Shown in pieces: positions 23,698 through 31,943 of a stretch of 33,334 nucleotides of DNA. Origin of the DNA: Bryobacterales bacterium (GTDB lineage: Bacteria; Acidobacteriota; Terriglobia; Bryobacterales; Bryobacteraceae); assembly GCA_027324255.1 (NCBI GenBank), contig DAHVTI010000215.1, positions 1-33,334 on the forward strand. The letters are read 5' to 3'. Under the pieces are notes generated by a model. That model saw only the letters and a program-made list of their open reading frames with translations, did not search any database and was not told the origin of the DNA. Every line of letters starts with the position of its first letter. Within the stretch, counting starts at the first letter, position 1. The position numbers and the translations under genes are program-made.

Positions 23698-24351
23698 TCA
23701 GGCCGAGACAACACCGTGCCGGACCGCGTACCGCGTCAATTCCGCGGTCGTATGCAGGCCGAGCGCCCGCATGATATTCGACCTGTGGAATTCCACCGTC
23801 TTGCACGAAACGAACAGGGCTGCCGCAATCTCCTTGTTCGACCGGCCTTCCGCCACCAACTGCAACACTTCCCGCTGCCTCGGCGTCAGGCGGCCGAACA
23901 ACTCGCCCGGGCCGCCCTGCGGCACCATCAGCATGTCCACCAGGTCTCTCGTCACCAGGGGGGTGATGTAGGTGCGGCCGTGCAGCACCTCATCGACGGC
24001 CTGCAGGAGTTCCTGCGGCGCGGAGCGTTTCACCAGGTATCCGGAGGCCCCGGCCTGCAATGCCTCCGTGACGAAGGTGGCATCGCAGTGCATCGACACC
24101 ATGAGAAGCTTCGTCCCGGGCAGCGAATGCCTGAGCTGCTTGGCGGCATCGATGCCGTTCAGCTCCGGCATCGAGACATCGACCACAATCACGTCGGGCT
24201 TCAGCCGCTCGGCCAGCAGGATTAACTGGCGGCCGTCTTCCGCCACACCCACTACGTCGTAGCCGGGAGACAACAGCGCCTTCATTCCTTCGATGATCAG
24301 GGCATGATCGTCGGCCAGTACGACCCGCGCCCTCTTGGCCGCTACCGACAT
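23698..24351 (-). CDS. NarL/FixJ-family response regulator
   Basis: A 217-residue two-component DNA-binding regulator. The receiver (8-125) has the acidic pair Asp14-Asp15, phospho-acceptor Asp58 (VIVVDVSMPELNG), Ser86 in the Thr/Ser position and Lys108. The LuxR-type HTH (about 154-217) reads LTPRQREVLQLVAEGRSNKEIAAALFVSCKTVEFHRSNI in two halves with the usual spacing. I start it at 24351; an in-frame ATG six codons earlier is possible. Its natural partner was probably the NarX-type kinase whose remains lie 0.7 kb upstream on the same strand, so this may be an orphan. It precedes the broken activase gene by 155 bp. Confidence 0.9.
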   Translation of the reverse strand: MSVAAKRARVVLADDHALIIEGMKALLSPGYDVVGVAEDGRQLILLAERLKPDVIVVDVSMPELNGIDAAKQLRHSLPGTKLLMVSMHCDATFVTEALQAGASGYLVKRSAPQELLQAVDEVLHGRTYITPLVTRDLVDMLMVPQGGPGELFGRLTPRQREVLQLVAEGRSNKEIAAALFVSCKTVEFHRSNIMRALGLHTTAELTRYAVRHGVVSA

Positions 24352-24359
24352 CTGAGGCG

Positions 24360-24365
24360 AGTGTA
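24360..24365 (-). promoter_or_regulatory. -10 element before the NarL-type regulator
   Basis: On the minus strand TACACT ends 8 nt before the chosen ATG, with no Shine-Dalgarno between them. The predicted transcript begins within about two bases of the ATG. The -35 region is weak. Confidence 0.35.
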
Positions 24366-24407
24366 GCACCGCCTTCGGCCGGACGAAAGCGCATTCTCGC
24401 TCTCTTA

Positions 24408-24434
24408 CGCCGCCGCTCGCCTTGCGCGGCGGCG
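24408..24434 (-). other. G/C-rich hairpin between receiver gene and NarL regulator
   Basis: CGCCGCCGC and GCGGCGGCG form a perfect 9-bp stem with a 9-nt loop. It lies downstream of the pseudo-receiver gene on the minus strand. No T-run follows, so it is a weak terminator candidate or a stability hairpin. Confidence 0.3.
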
Positions 24435-24477
24435 GCGCCTCCGGATCACGGCATGGCCGGCACGGGGCGTCGGGGTG

Positions 24478-24990
24478 TCAGGCCCCTGCACTCCGGGTTC
24501 TCAACCCGGCCAGACTGCCGGTCTCGCTTCGAACCTTCTTCCTGGAGGCGGTTTTCCCGGCGTCCCACTCCCGGCACTTGGATTGCCAAGCCAGGGAGAC
24601 CACGCGCCGCACCTCGTCTGCCTCAAAAGGGGTCATGAGGAGATCGTAGGCGCCGAGGTTCAGCACCTCGGACCAGAGCCGGTCGTCGTCGAGACGGGAA
24701 GCCACAATCAGGTTCGGCTTGCCCGGCAGCTTTTCCATTCCATCCAGCAGCGCCCGCCAATCCCCGTCCGGCATCTGCTCTTCGCACATCACTACCGGAA
24801 CTTTGTGCTTCCTCAGAGAATCCAGAGCCTTGCAGCAACCAGGCGATTCACTGAACTGCCACCCGAATGCCCTCGCCATCCGTCTCATCGAACTGCGATT
24901 CTGCTCGGAGCTGCCCACAATCATGAGATGGACGCGGCCAATTCCCTCTGTTCCCGCACCAGACACACTTCCTCTCTTAACCACAGCCAT
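24478..24990 (-). CDS. Pseudo-receiver protein without phosphorylation site
   Basis: A 170-residue protein with a single CheY-like domain (about 20-145) and a charged tail. The fold is clear: HLMIVGSSEQNRSSMRRM, KVPVVMCEEQMPDGDWRALL, PNLIVASRLDDDRLW, NLGAYDLLMTPFEADEVRRV. The chemistry is gone: the acidic pair is Ser-Ser, the phospho-acceptor Asp is Glu70, and the conserved Lys before Pro-Phe is Thr. The sequence closely matches a receiver subfamily I associate with acidobacteria, in which Glu at this site is usual. A Glu there may mimic permanent phosphorylation or mark a purely protein-binding domain. The start at 24990 lacks a good Shine-Dalgarno. The reading frame is intact, unlike its neighbours. 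Confidence 0.68.
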   Translation of the reverse strand: MAVVKRGSVSGAGTEGIGRVHLMIVGSSEQNRSSMRRMARAFGWQFSESPGCCKALDSLRKHKVPVVMCEEQMPDGDWRALLDGMEKLPGKPNLIVASRLDDDRLWSEVLNLGAYDLLMTPFEADEVRRVVSLAWQSKCREWDAGKTASRKKVRSETGSLAGLRTRSAGA

Positions 24991-25079
24991 GTCACAAGCT
25001 TCACAGGTCCGGGCTCGGAATTGAACTGGCAGCACCCCTAGTTTGCCAGGTCTAGTACCGCTCCAACCCTGCTCCCGCC

Positions 25080-25527
25080 TCACGCTTTGAACGCGATTTC
25101 CGCGATCATCCTGGTGCCGCCTCCGGGCAGCGAATGCATCGGGAAGACCCCGCCGGGCGAACGGGCCCATTCTTCCGTGGTCAGCAGGCCGCGGCCGCCC
25201 CGGTTTCTCGCCCGCCGCGGGTCGAACCCAACAGAGGTCCACGCTCTTTTCGCCTTGGCATGCAGGGCCATGCAGGGCTATGCTGAGCAGCGCTGCCTGC
25301 GCAATGCGGTAAAGAAACAGAGCGACTTCACGCGAAAGAGACTGCGGCAGCGGACGACAGGCCCGCCTGACTCCAAGTCCGTACTGGGCCGCCAGCCGGT
25401 CCGCTTCGTTCCTCGGCAGCGCGGGCAGTTCCAGCATCTCCACCGCCGCCGGATGCGGCCGCGATGCCGCATCGCTCATGTCCTCCAGCAGGCCCGATAT
25501 CCGATCCTGCAACCCGGGAACGTCGCC
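25080..25527 (-). pseudogene. Remnant of a NarX/DegS-type sensor histidine kinase
   Basis: The 3' part of a kinase of the HisKA_3 type is recognisable in two frames. The first runs LQDRISGLLEDMSDAASRPH, RNEADRLAAQYGLGV, LPQSLSREVALFLYRIAQA; the second continues FDPRRARNRGGRGLLTTEEW and GGVFPMHSLPGGGTRMIA, the glycine lid end of the ATPase domain. The switch is caused by a 10-bp tandem duplication (25259-25278). About 20 residues around the DxGxG box are missing, the N-box Asn is Ser, and an in-frame TAG at 25528-25530 closes the 5' side. The sensor half is gone. It was probably the partner of the NarL-type regulator downstream. Confidence 0.7.
25259..25278. repeat. 10-bp tandem duplication inside the kinase remnant
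   Basis: CATGCAGGGC occurs twice in direct succession. Removing one copy restores the reading frame and a normal kinase helix (on the minus strand, SIALHAKAKRAW). It therefore looks like a slippage mutation that broke the gene, and not an assembly accident. Confidence 0.8.
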
Positions 25528-25530
25528 CTA

Positions 25531-26426
25531 TACATCGATTGACACTGGAACGTTCTCTGGAAAACCCGGGAAAGGGAAAGCACAGTGAAGGTCATGCCTG
25601 TCAGGCCAGTGGAACTCCTGGCGGAGAGAGGCCGGCACGGGAAACCGCCCGCCTCCGCAAATGGGACAGGTCGAAGTTCCGGCCCACAGGGATTGGCGCC
25701 GGCTGATCCCGGCGGGCGGTAAAACACATTCCGCCTTGCGTACACGCTGTGGCCGTCGCGCCACGGCGCCGCACCGGAATCGAGAAAGAGATCACAAAAT
25801 GAACTGGGGTTGATCCCAGTAGGCACGCGGCGGCATCAGTGCTAAAGTCCACACAAGTGCAGGGGCATGGGAATGTTCGCCGGCCGCGAAGTACGGCATT
25901 CGGGGCTTCCTGGCGGGCGGAGGCTGGGCTGTCATGAAGACTGAGACAACAGGGGCGCCGCCTATGTCGCGCGGCAGCCGGGACGCGCTGCCGGAAGTTG
26001 TGGAACAGCGCGTACGGCCGGTATCCCGGGGCAAGTGCTTGTGCAGAGCCCGCGGATGTCCTGCCAGAACCTGCTCCGGCCGGAAGTTCCTGCCCGCGCG
26101 CCGGCCTTCCGGACGTCCGTTGGGCGCCGGCGCTCTGCGAATCGAAGAGATCGCGGTGCGGTGCGGGATTTGTCGTATGCCTGCCGGCGCGCAATCCGTC
26201 CGGCATGCAGAGGCCTGCGCGCCCGGCGCGCGGGATGTCGTGTTCGAGCGATGTTCGCGGGAGGAATTCTTGCGGAGTGTGGAGGCGGTTGCAGCGGAGT
26301 GCCGGTTTCTAGTGGTGGCGGCGCCTGGCACAAATCCTGCACTCGCATGGCGGAGCGCCGGTCTCTAGCCGGCTCCACACGGAACCTGTCGGCGCCGGCT
26401 CCTCCAGCTATCCCAGCGGAGTGAGG
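25531..26426. other. No convincing gene (about 0.9 kb)
   Basis: I see no supported gene here. Open frames exist on both strands (for example 25934-26368 plus and 25601-26206 minus), but they are rich in Arg/Pro/Ala, lack ribosome sites and match no family I know. The end of the plus-strand frame (DVVFERCSREEFLRSVEAVA, then ECRFLVVAAPGTN) has protein-like composition and might be a remnant. An imperfect repeat of about 17 bp, ending in CTAG each time, occurs near 26296 and 26352. The region probably holds the lost 5' part of the kinase and the promoter of the glucan operon. Confidence 0.5.
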
Positions 26427-27581
26427 ATGAAGATCGCATTGCTTTCCTGGGAATCGCTTCATTCGATTCCCGTGGGCGGCGTGGCCGCCCATGTGACGGA
26501 ACTGGCGGCGGCGCTCGAACGCAAGGGCAACGATGTGCACGTGTTTACGCGCATCGGTCCCGGACAGCCGCTGTATCAAAAAATCGACGGAGTGCATTAC
26601 CACCGCTGCCCTCATCAATTGCATCCCTGCTTCGTCGACGAAATCAACAATATGTGCCGTTCTTTTGTGGACCAACTGTTCGCCGCCGAGTGCTACGGCG
26701 CATTCGATGTCGTTCACGCCCACGACTGGCTGGCGGCCAACGCCATGATCTGGGTAAAACAGGGGCGCGGAAGAAAAAGCGTCCTCACCATCCATTCCAC
26801 CGAGTACGGCCGCTGCGGCAACCAGTTCTGCAACGGCAGCTCCTCACGTGTGCGGGCCCAGGAGCGGGCGGGAACAGACTGGGCGGATCGCGTGATCACC
26901 GTATCCCGCCACTTGCGCGACGAAGTCACCTGGATGTACGAGGTGCCGGGCTGGAAGGTGACGCCGGTCTACAACGGGGTGACCGCCCACAACTTCGACG
27001 GCTGGATCGATCCGGCGGGCGTCAAGCGGCGCTACGGCATCGGCCCGGTGGACCCCATGGTGCTGTTTTCCGGGCGGATGGCGTACCAGAAGGGGCCGGA
27101 TCTGCTGATGGAAGCCGCCCCGTTCCTTCTGCGGTATTATCCGGCCGCGAAATTCGTCTTCGCGGGAGACGGCGAGATGCGGCCCGCCCTGGAGCGCAGG
27201 GCGCACCAGTTGGGCATCGCACATGCCGTGCGCTTCGCGGGCTTCCAGTTGAACGGAGGGCTCGTCGAGCTCTACAAGGCCTGCGACGTCGTGTGCGTGC
27301 CCAGCAGGAACGAACCGTTCGGCATCGTCCTGCTGGAAGCCTGGAGTGCCGGAAAGCCGGTGGTCTCGACACGCAACGGCGGGCCGGAAGAGTATGTCTG
27401 GCACGAAGTGGACGGGCTGAAAGTGGAAGCCCGTCCCGACTCGATCGCCTGGGGCCTGGGCACCCTGTTTACCAACTTCGAATGGGCCCGCTGGATGGGC
27501 CGAAATGGGAGGTATGCCGCGGAAACCGTGTTCAACTGGGATTCGATTGCGGAGCAGACCTTGCAGGTCTACAGGGCGTGA
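26427..27581 (+). CDS. GT4-family glycosyltransferase, glycogen-synthase-like
   Basis: A 384-residue GT-B enzyme. It begins MKIALLSWESLHSIPVGGVA, the donor/acceptor loop with a GGVA motif as in GT4/GT5 glucan synthases. AHDWLAA (HDW motif) and TIHSTEYGR follow, then LFSGRMAYQKGPDLL and the EX7E motif in EPFGIVLLEAWSAGKPVV. These fit a cytoplasmic enzyme extending alpha-glucan from a nucleotide sugar. GGAG lies just upstream of the ATG; an in-frame GTG two codons earlier is possible. The phosphorylase and GH57 genes follow in the same direction, so it most likely makes glycogen or a related alpha-glucan. Sucrose or trehalose-type products cannot be excluded. Confidence 0.82.
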   Translation: MKIALLSWESLHSIPVGGVAAHVTELAAALERKGNDVHVFTRIGPGQPLYQKIDGVHYHRCPHQLHPCFVDEINNMCRSFVDQLFAAECYGAFDVVHAHDWLAANAMIWVKQGRGRKSVLTIHSTEYGRCGNQFCNGSSSRVRAQERAGTDWADRVITVSRHLRDEVTWMYEVPGWKVTPVYNGVTAHNFDGWIDPAGVKRRYGIGPVDPMVLFSGRMAYQKGPDLLMEAAPFLLRYYPAAKFVFAGDGEMRPALERRAHQLGIAHAVRFAGFQLNGGLVELYKACDVVCVPSRNEPFGIVLLEAWSAGKPVVSTRNGGPEEYVWHEVDGLKVEARPDSIAWGLGTLFTNFEWARWMGRNGRYAAETVFNWDSIAEQTLQVYRA

Positions 27582-27681
27582 GGCTCGAAACGTGAAGCCG
27601 CGCGCGGGAGGCGCAGCGGCCACGGCAGTAGGGCCGGTGCGCCGGGCAAGGAAATGGGAGCGAACATTTGAGCCGTAGCCA

Positions 27682-29826
27682 ATGAATCACAAAGGAATCA
27701 AAGCTTTCCCGGACCGCATCGGCCGCTTGGCGGAAGTGGCGCAGGACTTGACATGGAGCTGGTGCCGGACGGCGCGCGAAGCCTTCCGGCGCATGGACTA
27801 TCCGCTCTGGAGGGACACTTCGCACAATCCCTTCCGGATGCTCTCCCGCATCGCGGAGGACCGCATCGAGTGGGCCGCGCGGGATCCCGGCTTCCTCGCG
27901 TTGTACGACCGGGCCGTTGCCGCGATGGATTGCCTGCGCGCCTCGGACGGAAGCTGGTGGGCCGCCAATTACGGCGATCTGAAGGACTTCAGCGTGGCGT
28001 ACTTCTCAGCCGAGTTCGGAATTCACCAGTCCCTGCCCATCTACGCCGGCGGCCTGGGAGTCCTGGCGGGCGACCACGCCAAGGCCGCCTGCGATCTCGG
28101 CATTCCGCTGATCGGAGTCGGATTCATGTATCCGATGGGCTACTTCCACCAGAAGATCGACGAGACCGGCTGGCAGGTGGAGATCTATGAGCGGCTGGCG
28201 GTGGAGGATGTGGCGGTCGAGCGGGTGATGGGCAGCGACGGCACTCCCTGCCAGGTGCAGGTGCCTGTTGGCCACGGCGTGGTGTGGGTTGCGGTGTGGA
28301 GGGTCAGGGTGGGGTGCGTGACGCTCCTCCTGCTCGACACCGACGTACCGCAGAATTCGCCCTGGGACCGGGAACTGTCTTCCCGCCTTTACGTCAGCGA
28401 GCACGAAGCCCGGCTGAGGCAGGAGATCGTCCTTGGCGTGGCGGGCGTGCGGATCCTGCGCGCCCTGGGGCTCAATCCCGTGATCTGGCACCTGAATGAA
28501 GGCCATGCGGCCCTGGTGATTTTCGAGCGGCTGCGGGAGATGGCGGAGCAGGGAGAGAGCCTCGTGTCGGCCTTGCGCAAGGTTCGATCCACCACGGTTT
28601 TCACCACGCACACCCCCGTGTCCGCCGGACATGACGCCTTCCAGTTCCACTTGGTCGACCACCTCCTCAGCGGCTACTGGGAGACCGCCGGAGAGCGCCG
28701 GAACACGCTGCTCGCCCTGGCCAGCTACGGAGACGGCCACTCGCGCATGTTCAACATGACGGCGCTGGCCCTGCGCGGCGCCGAAGGCGTGAACGCGGTG
28801 AGCCGCCAGCACCGCGACGTGACGCAAACGATGTTCGGGCCCATCTGGTCCGGCGCGCACGACGAGGTGCCGGTGCGGGCCGTGACCAACGGCGTGCACC
28901 TGGAGACCTGGCTGGCAGCGCCCCTGGTCGAGCTGTACGACCAGTACCTGGGAGACGGCTGGCAGGAGCGCCAGGACGAGCCCGCCCTGTGGGACAGGAT
29001 CCAGTCCATTCCGGATGAAGAGTTGTGGAAGGTGAGGCTGGCGCTAAAGGACAATCTGCTGTCCTTCATCCGCGACCGCGCGCGCCAGCGTTGGACCAGC
29101 GAGAAGGTGAACGCCTGCCAGGTGGTGGCGGCCGGCACGCTGCTGGACCTCTCGGCGCCGCTCATCTGCTTTGCCCGGCGCTTCACTCAATACAAGCGCC
29201 CCTGGCTCATCTTCCACGACCCCGCCAGGCTCGCGCGTCTGCTGAACGACCCCCGCCATCCCGCGCAAATCATCTTCGCCGGCAAGGCGCATCCCGCCGA
29301 CGAGCCCGGGAAACATTCGCTGCAGGATATCTATCGCCGGGCGATGGATGTGCGCTATGCGGGCAGAATCGCCTTCATCGACGATTACGACCTGCACGTG
29401 GCCCACTACCTGGTCCAGGGCGCCGACGTCTGGCTGAACAACCCGCTCAAGCCGCTCGAAGCCTGCGGCACCAGCGGCATGAAGGCCGCCGTGAACGGAG
29501 TGCCGCACCTCAGCGTGGCCGACGGCTGGTGGCCCGAAGCTTACAGCGGGCGCAATGGCTGGCTCATCGACGCCGGACCCGGCGCCGATGACGCGGCCGA
29601 CGCCGACGCCCTCTACGGTCTCCTGGAGCGCGAAGTGATCCCCGCCTACTACGACCGGAACGAGTACGGCGTGCCCGCAAGGTGGCTGGCGGTAGTCAAG
29701 GAGTCGATCCGCACCATCGCCCCGCGCTTCTGCGCGCGCAGGATGGTGAAGCAGTATGCGCAGGACTTCTACGTCCCCATGACCCGCAGGCTGCACGCAG
29801 ACGGCGTCAGGGGGCATGAACCGTGA
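27682..29826 (+). CDS. Alpha-glucan (maltodextrin/glycogen) phosphorylase, GT35 short type
   Basis: A 714-residue cytoplasmic enzyme that releases glucose 1-phosphate from alpha-1,4-glucan. It belongs to the short, Thermotoga-type branch (about 700-850 residues). The opening IGRLAEVAQDLTWSWCRTAR is that branch's N-terminal domain; VAYFSAEFGIHQSLPIYAGGLG, WHLNEGHAAL and RRFTQYKRPWL are conserved. The pyridoxal phosphate lysine is Lys601 in GTSGMKAAVNG; the usual EASGTSG reads EACGTSG here. It follows the GT4 gene by 100 bp and abuts the GH57 gene. The ATG at 27682 lacks a close Shine-Dalgarno (GGGAG is 23 nt away). Confidence 0.92.
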   Translation: MNHKGIKAFPDRIGRLAEVAQDLTWSWCRTAREAFRRMDYPLWRDTSHNPFRMLSRIAEDRIEWAARDPGFLALYDRAVAAMDCLRASDGSWWAANYGDLKDFSVAYFSAEFGIHQSLPIYAGGLGVLAGDHAKAACDLGIPLIGVGFMYPMGYFHQKIDETGWQVEIYERLAVEDVAVERVMGSDGTPCQVQVPVGHGVVWVAVWRVRVGCVTLLLLDTDVPQNSPWDRELSSRLYVSEHEARLRQEIVLGVAGVRILRALGLNPVIWHLNEGHAALVIFERLREMAEQGESLVSALRKVRSTTVFTTHTPVSAGHDAFQFHLVDHLLSGYWETAGERRNTLLALASYGDGHSRMFNMTALALRGAEGVNAVSRQHRDVTQTMFGPIWSGAHDEVPVRAVTNGVHLETWLAAPLVELYDQYLGDGWQERQDEPALWDRIQSIPDEELWKVRLALKDNLLSFIRDRARQRWTSEKVNACQVVAAGTLLDLSAPLICFARRFTQYKRPWLIFHDPARLARLLNDPRHPAQIIFAGKAHPADEPGKHSLQDIYRRAMDVRYAGRIAFIDDYDLHVAHYLVQGADVWLNNPLKPLEACGTSGMKAAVNGVPHLSVADGWWPEAYSGRNGWLIDAGPGADDAADADALYGLLEREVIPAYYDRNEYGVPARWLAVVKESIRTIAPRFCARRMVKQYAQDFYVPMTRRLHADGVRGHEP

Positions 29827-31332
29827 ATGCACGAAGAGAAACACGAAGCGGAAGCGGAAAAGGAGCGGCGAAAAGTGATTCAGTCTGAGCGATTGCCTGA
29901 GACCGTTGAAGGGCTGCCGAACCTCTGCGGCTCGGAAGCGTTGATCGAGGAAGCAGCTAATAGGCACGGGCCGCACTACCTGAAGGAATCCGGGATTCCA
30001 TTCGGCAGCCTGCGCAGCGCCTTTGCCATCGCCCTCCACATGCACCAGCCGCTCATCCCGGCCGCCGGCCACGACGTGAGGACCGCCGGGGTGATCAGCA
30101 ACCTGCGCTACATGATGGAGAACCAGGGCATCGGGGACAACCACAACGCGCCCGTATTCCAGTGGTGCTACAAGCGCATGGGCGAGTTCATCCCGCAGTT
30201 GGAGGGCGAAGGAAAACAGCCGCGCATCATGCTGGACTACTCGGGCTGCCTATTGCACGGCTTGCGCGAAATGGGCGCCGGGGACGTGCTCGATGCGCTG
30301 AAACGGATCACGCTCGACCGGCAATTCGCCCGCTGCGTGGAGTGGCTCGGCACCGCCTGGGGCCACGCCGTGGCGCCGTCCACGCCCGTGCAGGACTTCC
30401 GGCTGCACGTCTCGGCCTGGCGCCATCACTTCGCGGCCATTTTCGGCCTGGATGCGCTGGCCCGGGTGAGGGGATTCTCGCCGCCCGAGATGGCGCTGCC
30501 GAACCATCCGGACGTCTTCTACGAGTTCGTGAAGACGCTGAAGGACGCGGGCTACACGTGGGTGATCGTGCAGGAACATTCCGTGGAACTCCCTGACGGT
30601 TCGGGCATCCGGCAGCCTCACCTGCCGCACCTGCTGGTGGCGCGGAACTCCTCCGGCGAGAGGCTCGGCATCATTGCCGTGATCAAGACTCAGGGCAGCG
30701 ACACGAAGCTGGTGGGGCAGATGCAGCCCTACTACGAAGCGAAAGGAGTGCCGCGCGCCTGGCTCGGACAGCGCGAGGTGCCCGGACTGACGGTGCAGAT
30801 CGCCGACGGGGAAAACGGCGGTGTGATGATGAACGAGTTCCCGCCCAAGTACCTCGAGGTGATGCGCGAGGCCTCCGGCAGCGACGTTCCGCCCGTCAAC
30901 GTGACGGAGTACCTGGAGCACCTGGAGTCCGCCGGCGTGCGGGAGGAGCATCTGACGGAAATCCAGCCGGTCCTTCAGCACCGCATCTGGGAGCGCTTCC
31001 CGAAACCGGAGGGGCCGGAGGCGATGGAGGCGCTGATTGCGGAGCTCAGCCGGGCGGACAACCGCTTCCACATGGAGGGCGGGAGCTGGACGAACAACCT
31101 CTCCTGGGTGAAAGGCTACGGCGACGTGCTCGGTCCCATGGAGCGCGTGAGCGCCCTGTTCTTCGATAGGACCCGGGGCGTGGACCCCTCCGGGCAGCGC
31201 TACCGCAACGCGCTGTTCCACCTTCTGATCTCCCAGACCAGTTGCTTCCGCTACTGGGGCAGCGGCGTGTGGACGGACTATGCGCGCGAGCTGTGCCGGC
31301 GCACGGAGGACATCCTGCACCACGATTTTTAG
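29827..31332 (+). CDS. Glycoside hydrolase family 57 protein
   Basis: A 501-residue GH57 protein. GH57 members include amylopullulanases, 4-alpha-glucanotransferases and branching enzymes. Motif 1 is ALHMHQPLIP (His71, His73). GFSPPEMALPN probably carries the nucleophile Glu. Motif 5 residues may lie in the segment after FHMEGGSWTNNLSWVKGYGD. The first 20 residues are unusually charged (MHEEKHEAEAEKERRK) and may be disordered. The ATG touches the phosphorylase stop codon (TGAATG), so it is translationally coupled. Branching or debranching of the glucan handled by its neighbours is the most reasonable role; sequence alone does not choose between them. Confidence 0.8.
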   Translation: MHEEKHEAEAEKERRKVIQSERLPETVEGLPNLCGSEALIEEAANRHGPHYLKESGIPFGSLRSAFAIALHMHQPLIPAAGHDVRTAGVISNLRYMMENQGIGDNHNAPVFQWCYKRMGEFIPQLEGEGKQPRIMLDYSGCLLHGLREMGAGDVLDALKRITLDRQFARCVEWLGTAWGHAVAPSTPVQDFRLHVSAWRHHFAAIFGLDALARVRGFSPPEMALPNHPDVFYEFVKTLKDAGYTWVIVQEHSVELPDGSGIRQPHLPHLLVARNSSGERLGIIAVIKTQGSDTKLVGQMQPYYEAKGVPRAWLGQREVPGLTVQIADGENGGVMMNEFPPKYLEVMREASGSDVPPVNVTEYLEHLESAGVREEHLTEIQPVLQHRIWERFPKPEGPEAMEALIAELSRADNRFHMEGGSWTNNLSWVKGYGDVLGPMERVSALFFDRTRGVDPSGQRYRNALFHLLISQTSCFRYWGSGVWTDYARELCRRTEDILHHDF

Positions 31333-31371
31333 GGTTCTCGCGAAACATCGCCTGATCGCCGGGAGGACATC

Positions 31372-31578
31372 ATGAAGTGCTGGTTCTGTGAAAAGGAGGC
31401 CCGTGGAACGTGCGCCGCGTGCGGGCGCGCGCTCTGCTACGACCACTCGCACATCCACGACGAAATGACTCTCGCGAAGTCCGACACGAGCACCGGATAC
31501 ACGAGCTTCTACAACGTGTACAGAGCCCTCAAGTGCAGCGACTGCCGCCTGGAATGGAAGAACTACAAACCCGGCTAG
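31372..31578 (+). CDS. Small Cys/His-rich zinc-binding protein
   Basis: A 68-residue protein with Cys3-x2-Cys6, Cys14-x2-Cys17, Cys22, His25, His27, His29 and Cys55-x2-Cys58, enough for two zinc sites in a compact treble-clef or B-box-like fold. It has no signal or membrane segment. GGAGG lies 5 nt before the ATG, 39 nt after the GH57 stop, so it closes the glucan operon. I do not recognise a named family. A regulatory or scaffolding part in glucan metabolism is suggested only by position. Confidence 0.65.
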   Translation: MKCWFCEKEARGTCAACGRALCYDHSHIHDEMTLAKSDTSTGYTSFYNVYRALKCSDCRLEWKNYKPG

Positions 31579-31599
31579 GCCTCTCCGGGTGAAGCGCGT

Positions 31600-31900
31600 T
31601 CAGCCGGCCGGCGTGCCCGGCCGCGCCTGGATCCCCGAATCGATCCCGGCGCCCGGCAGGGGGGCGATCACTGCGCCTGGCGCGCCGTAGGTCACGCCGA
31701 AGCCGGCGAAGTGGCCGAGGTAGATGCGCAGCCCGGCTGACGCCGCCAGCCAGCCGGCGAGAGCCGCCGCCGCGCCCTTAGGTTCGGTCCGAACGTGAAG
31801 ATCAGTGAAATGCCGGCCAGCAGAAAGCCGGCGATGGCGAGCCACCACCCCCAGCGCCACAGCGGCGTCCGGAAACCGCCCACGCCGGTCCACTCGAGCC
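31600..31900 (-). pseudogene. C-terminal remnant of a YihY/BrkB-family membrane protein
   Basis: Two minus-strand frames together give the end of a YihY protein: LWRWGWWLAIAGFLLAGISL with IFTFGPNLR, then, after a frame change near 31772-31790, GAAAALAGWLAASAGLRIYL with GHFAGFGVTYGAPGAVIA. The tail PGAGIDSGIQAR resembles the family's GAEI(N/D)xEI end but the helix before it is deleted. The 5' two thirds are absent and the upstream side abuts the Wza fragment. Confidence 0.6.
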
Positions 31901-31943
31901 CGCCTTCGGGCAGGCGTCTGAACGCCGCCAGGAACAGGGGGAG

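Noticed and set aside
25528-25764. Minus-strand frame with CPICGG, possible zinc ribbon
   Set aside because: A single CxxC and no second pair; it ends at the same stop that closes the kinase remnant, and neighbouring frames look equally random.
25934-26368. 144-codon plus-strand frame before the GT4 gene
   Set aside because: It has no ribosome site, an Arg/Pro-rich first half and no recognisable domain. Only its last 40 residues look protein-like; kept as a note in the gap entry, not called as a gene.
26296-26369. Imperfect 17-bp direct repeat ending in CTAG
   Set aside because: Only about 15 of 17 bases match, it occurs twice and is not tied to any gene boundary; chance is likely in this base composition.
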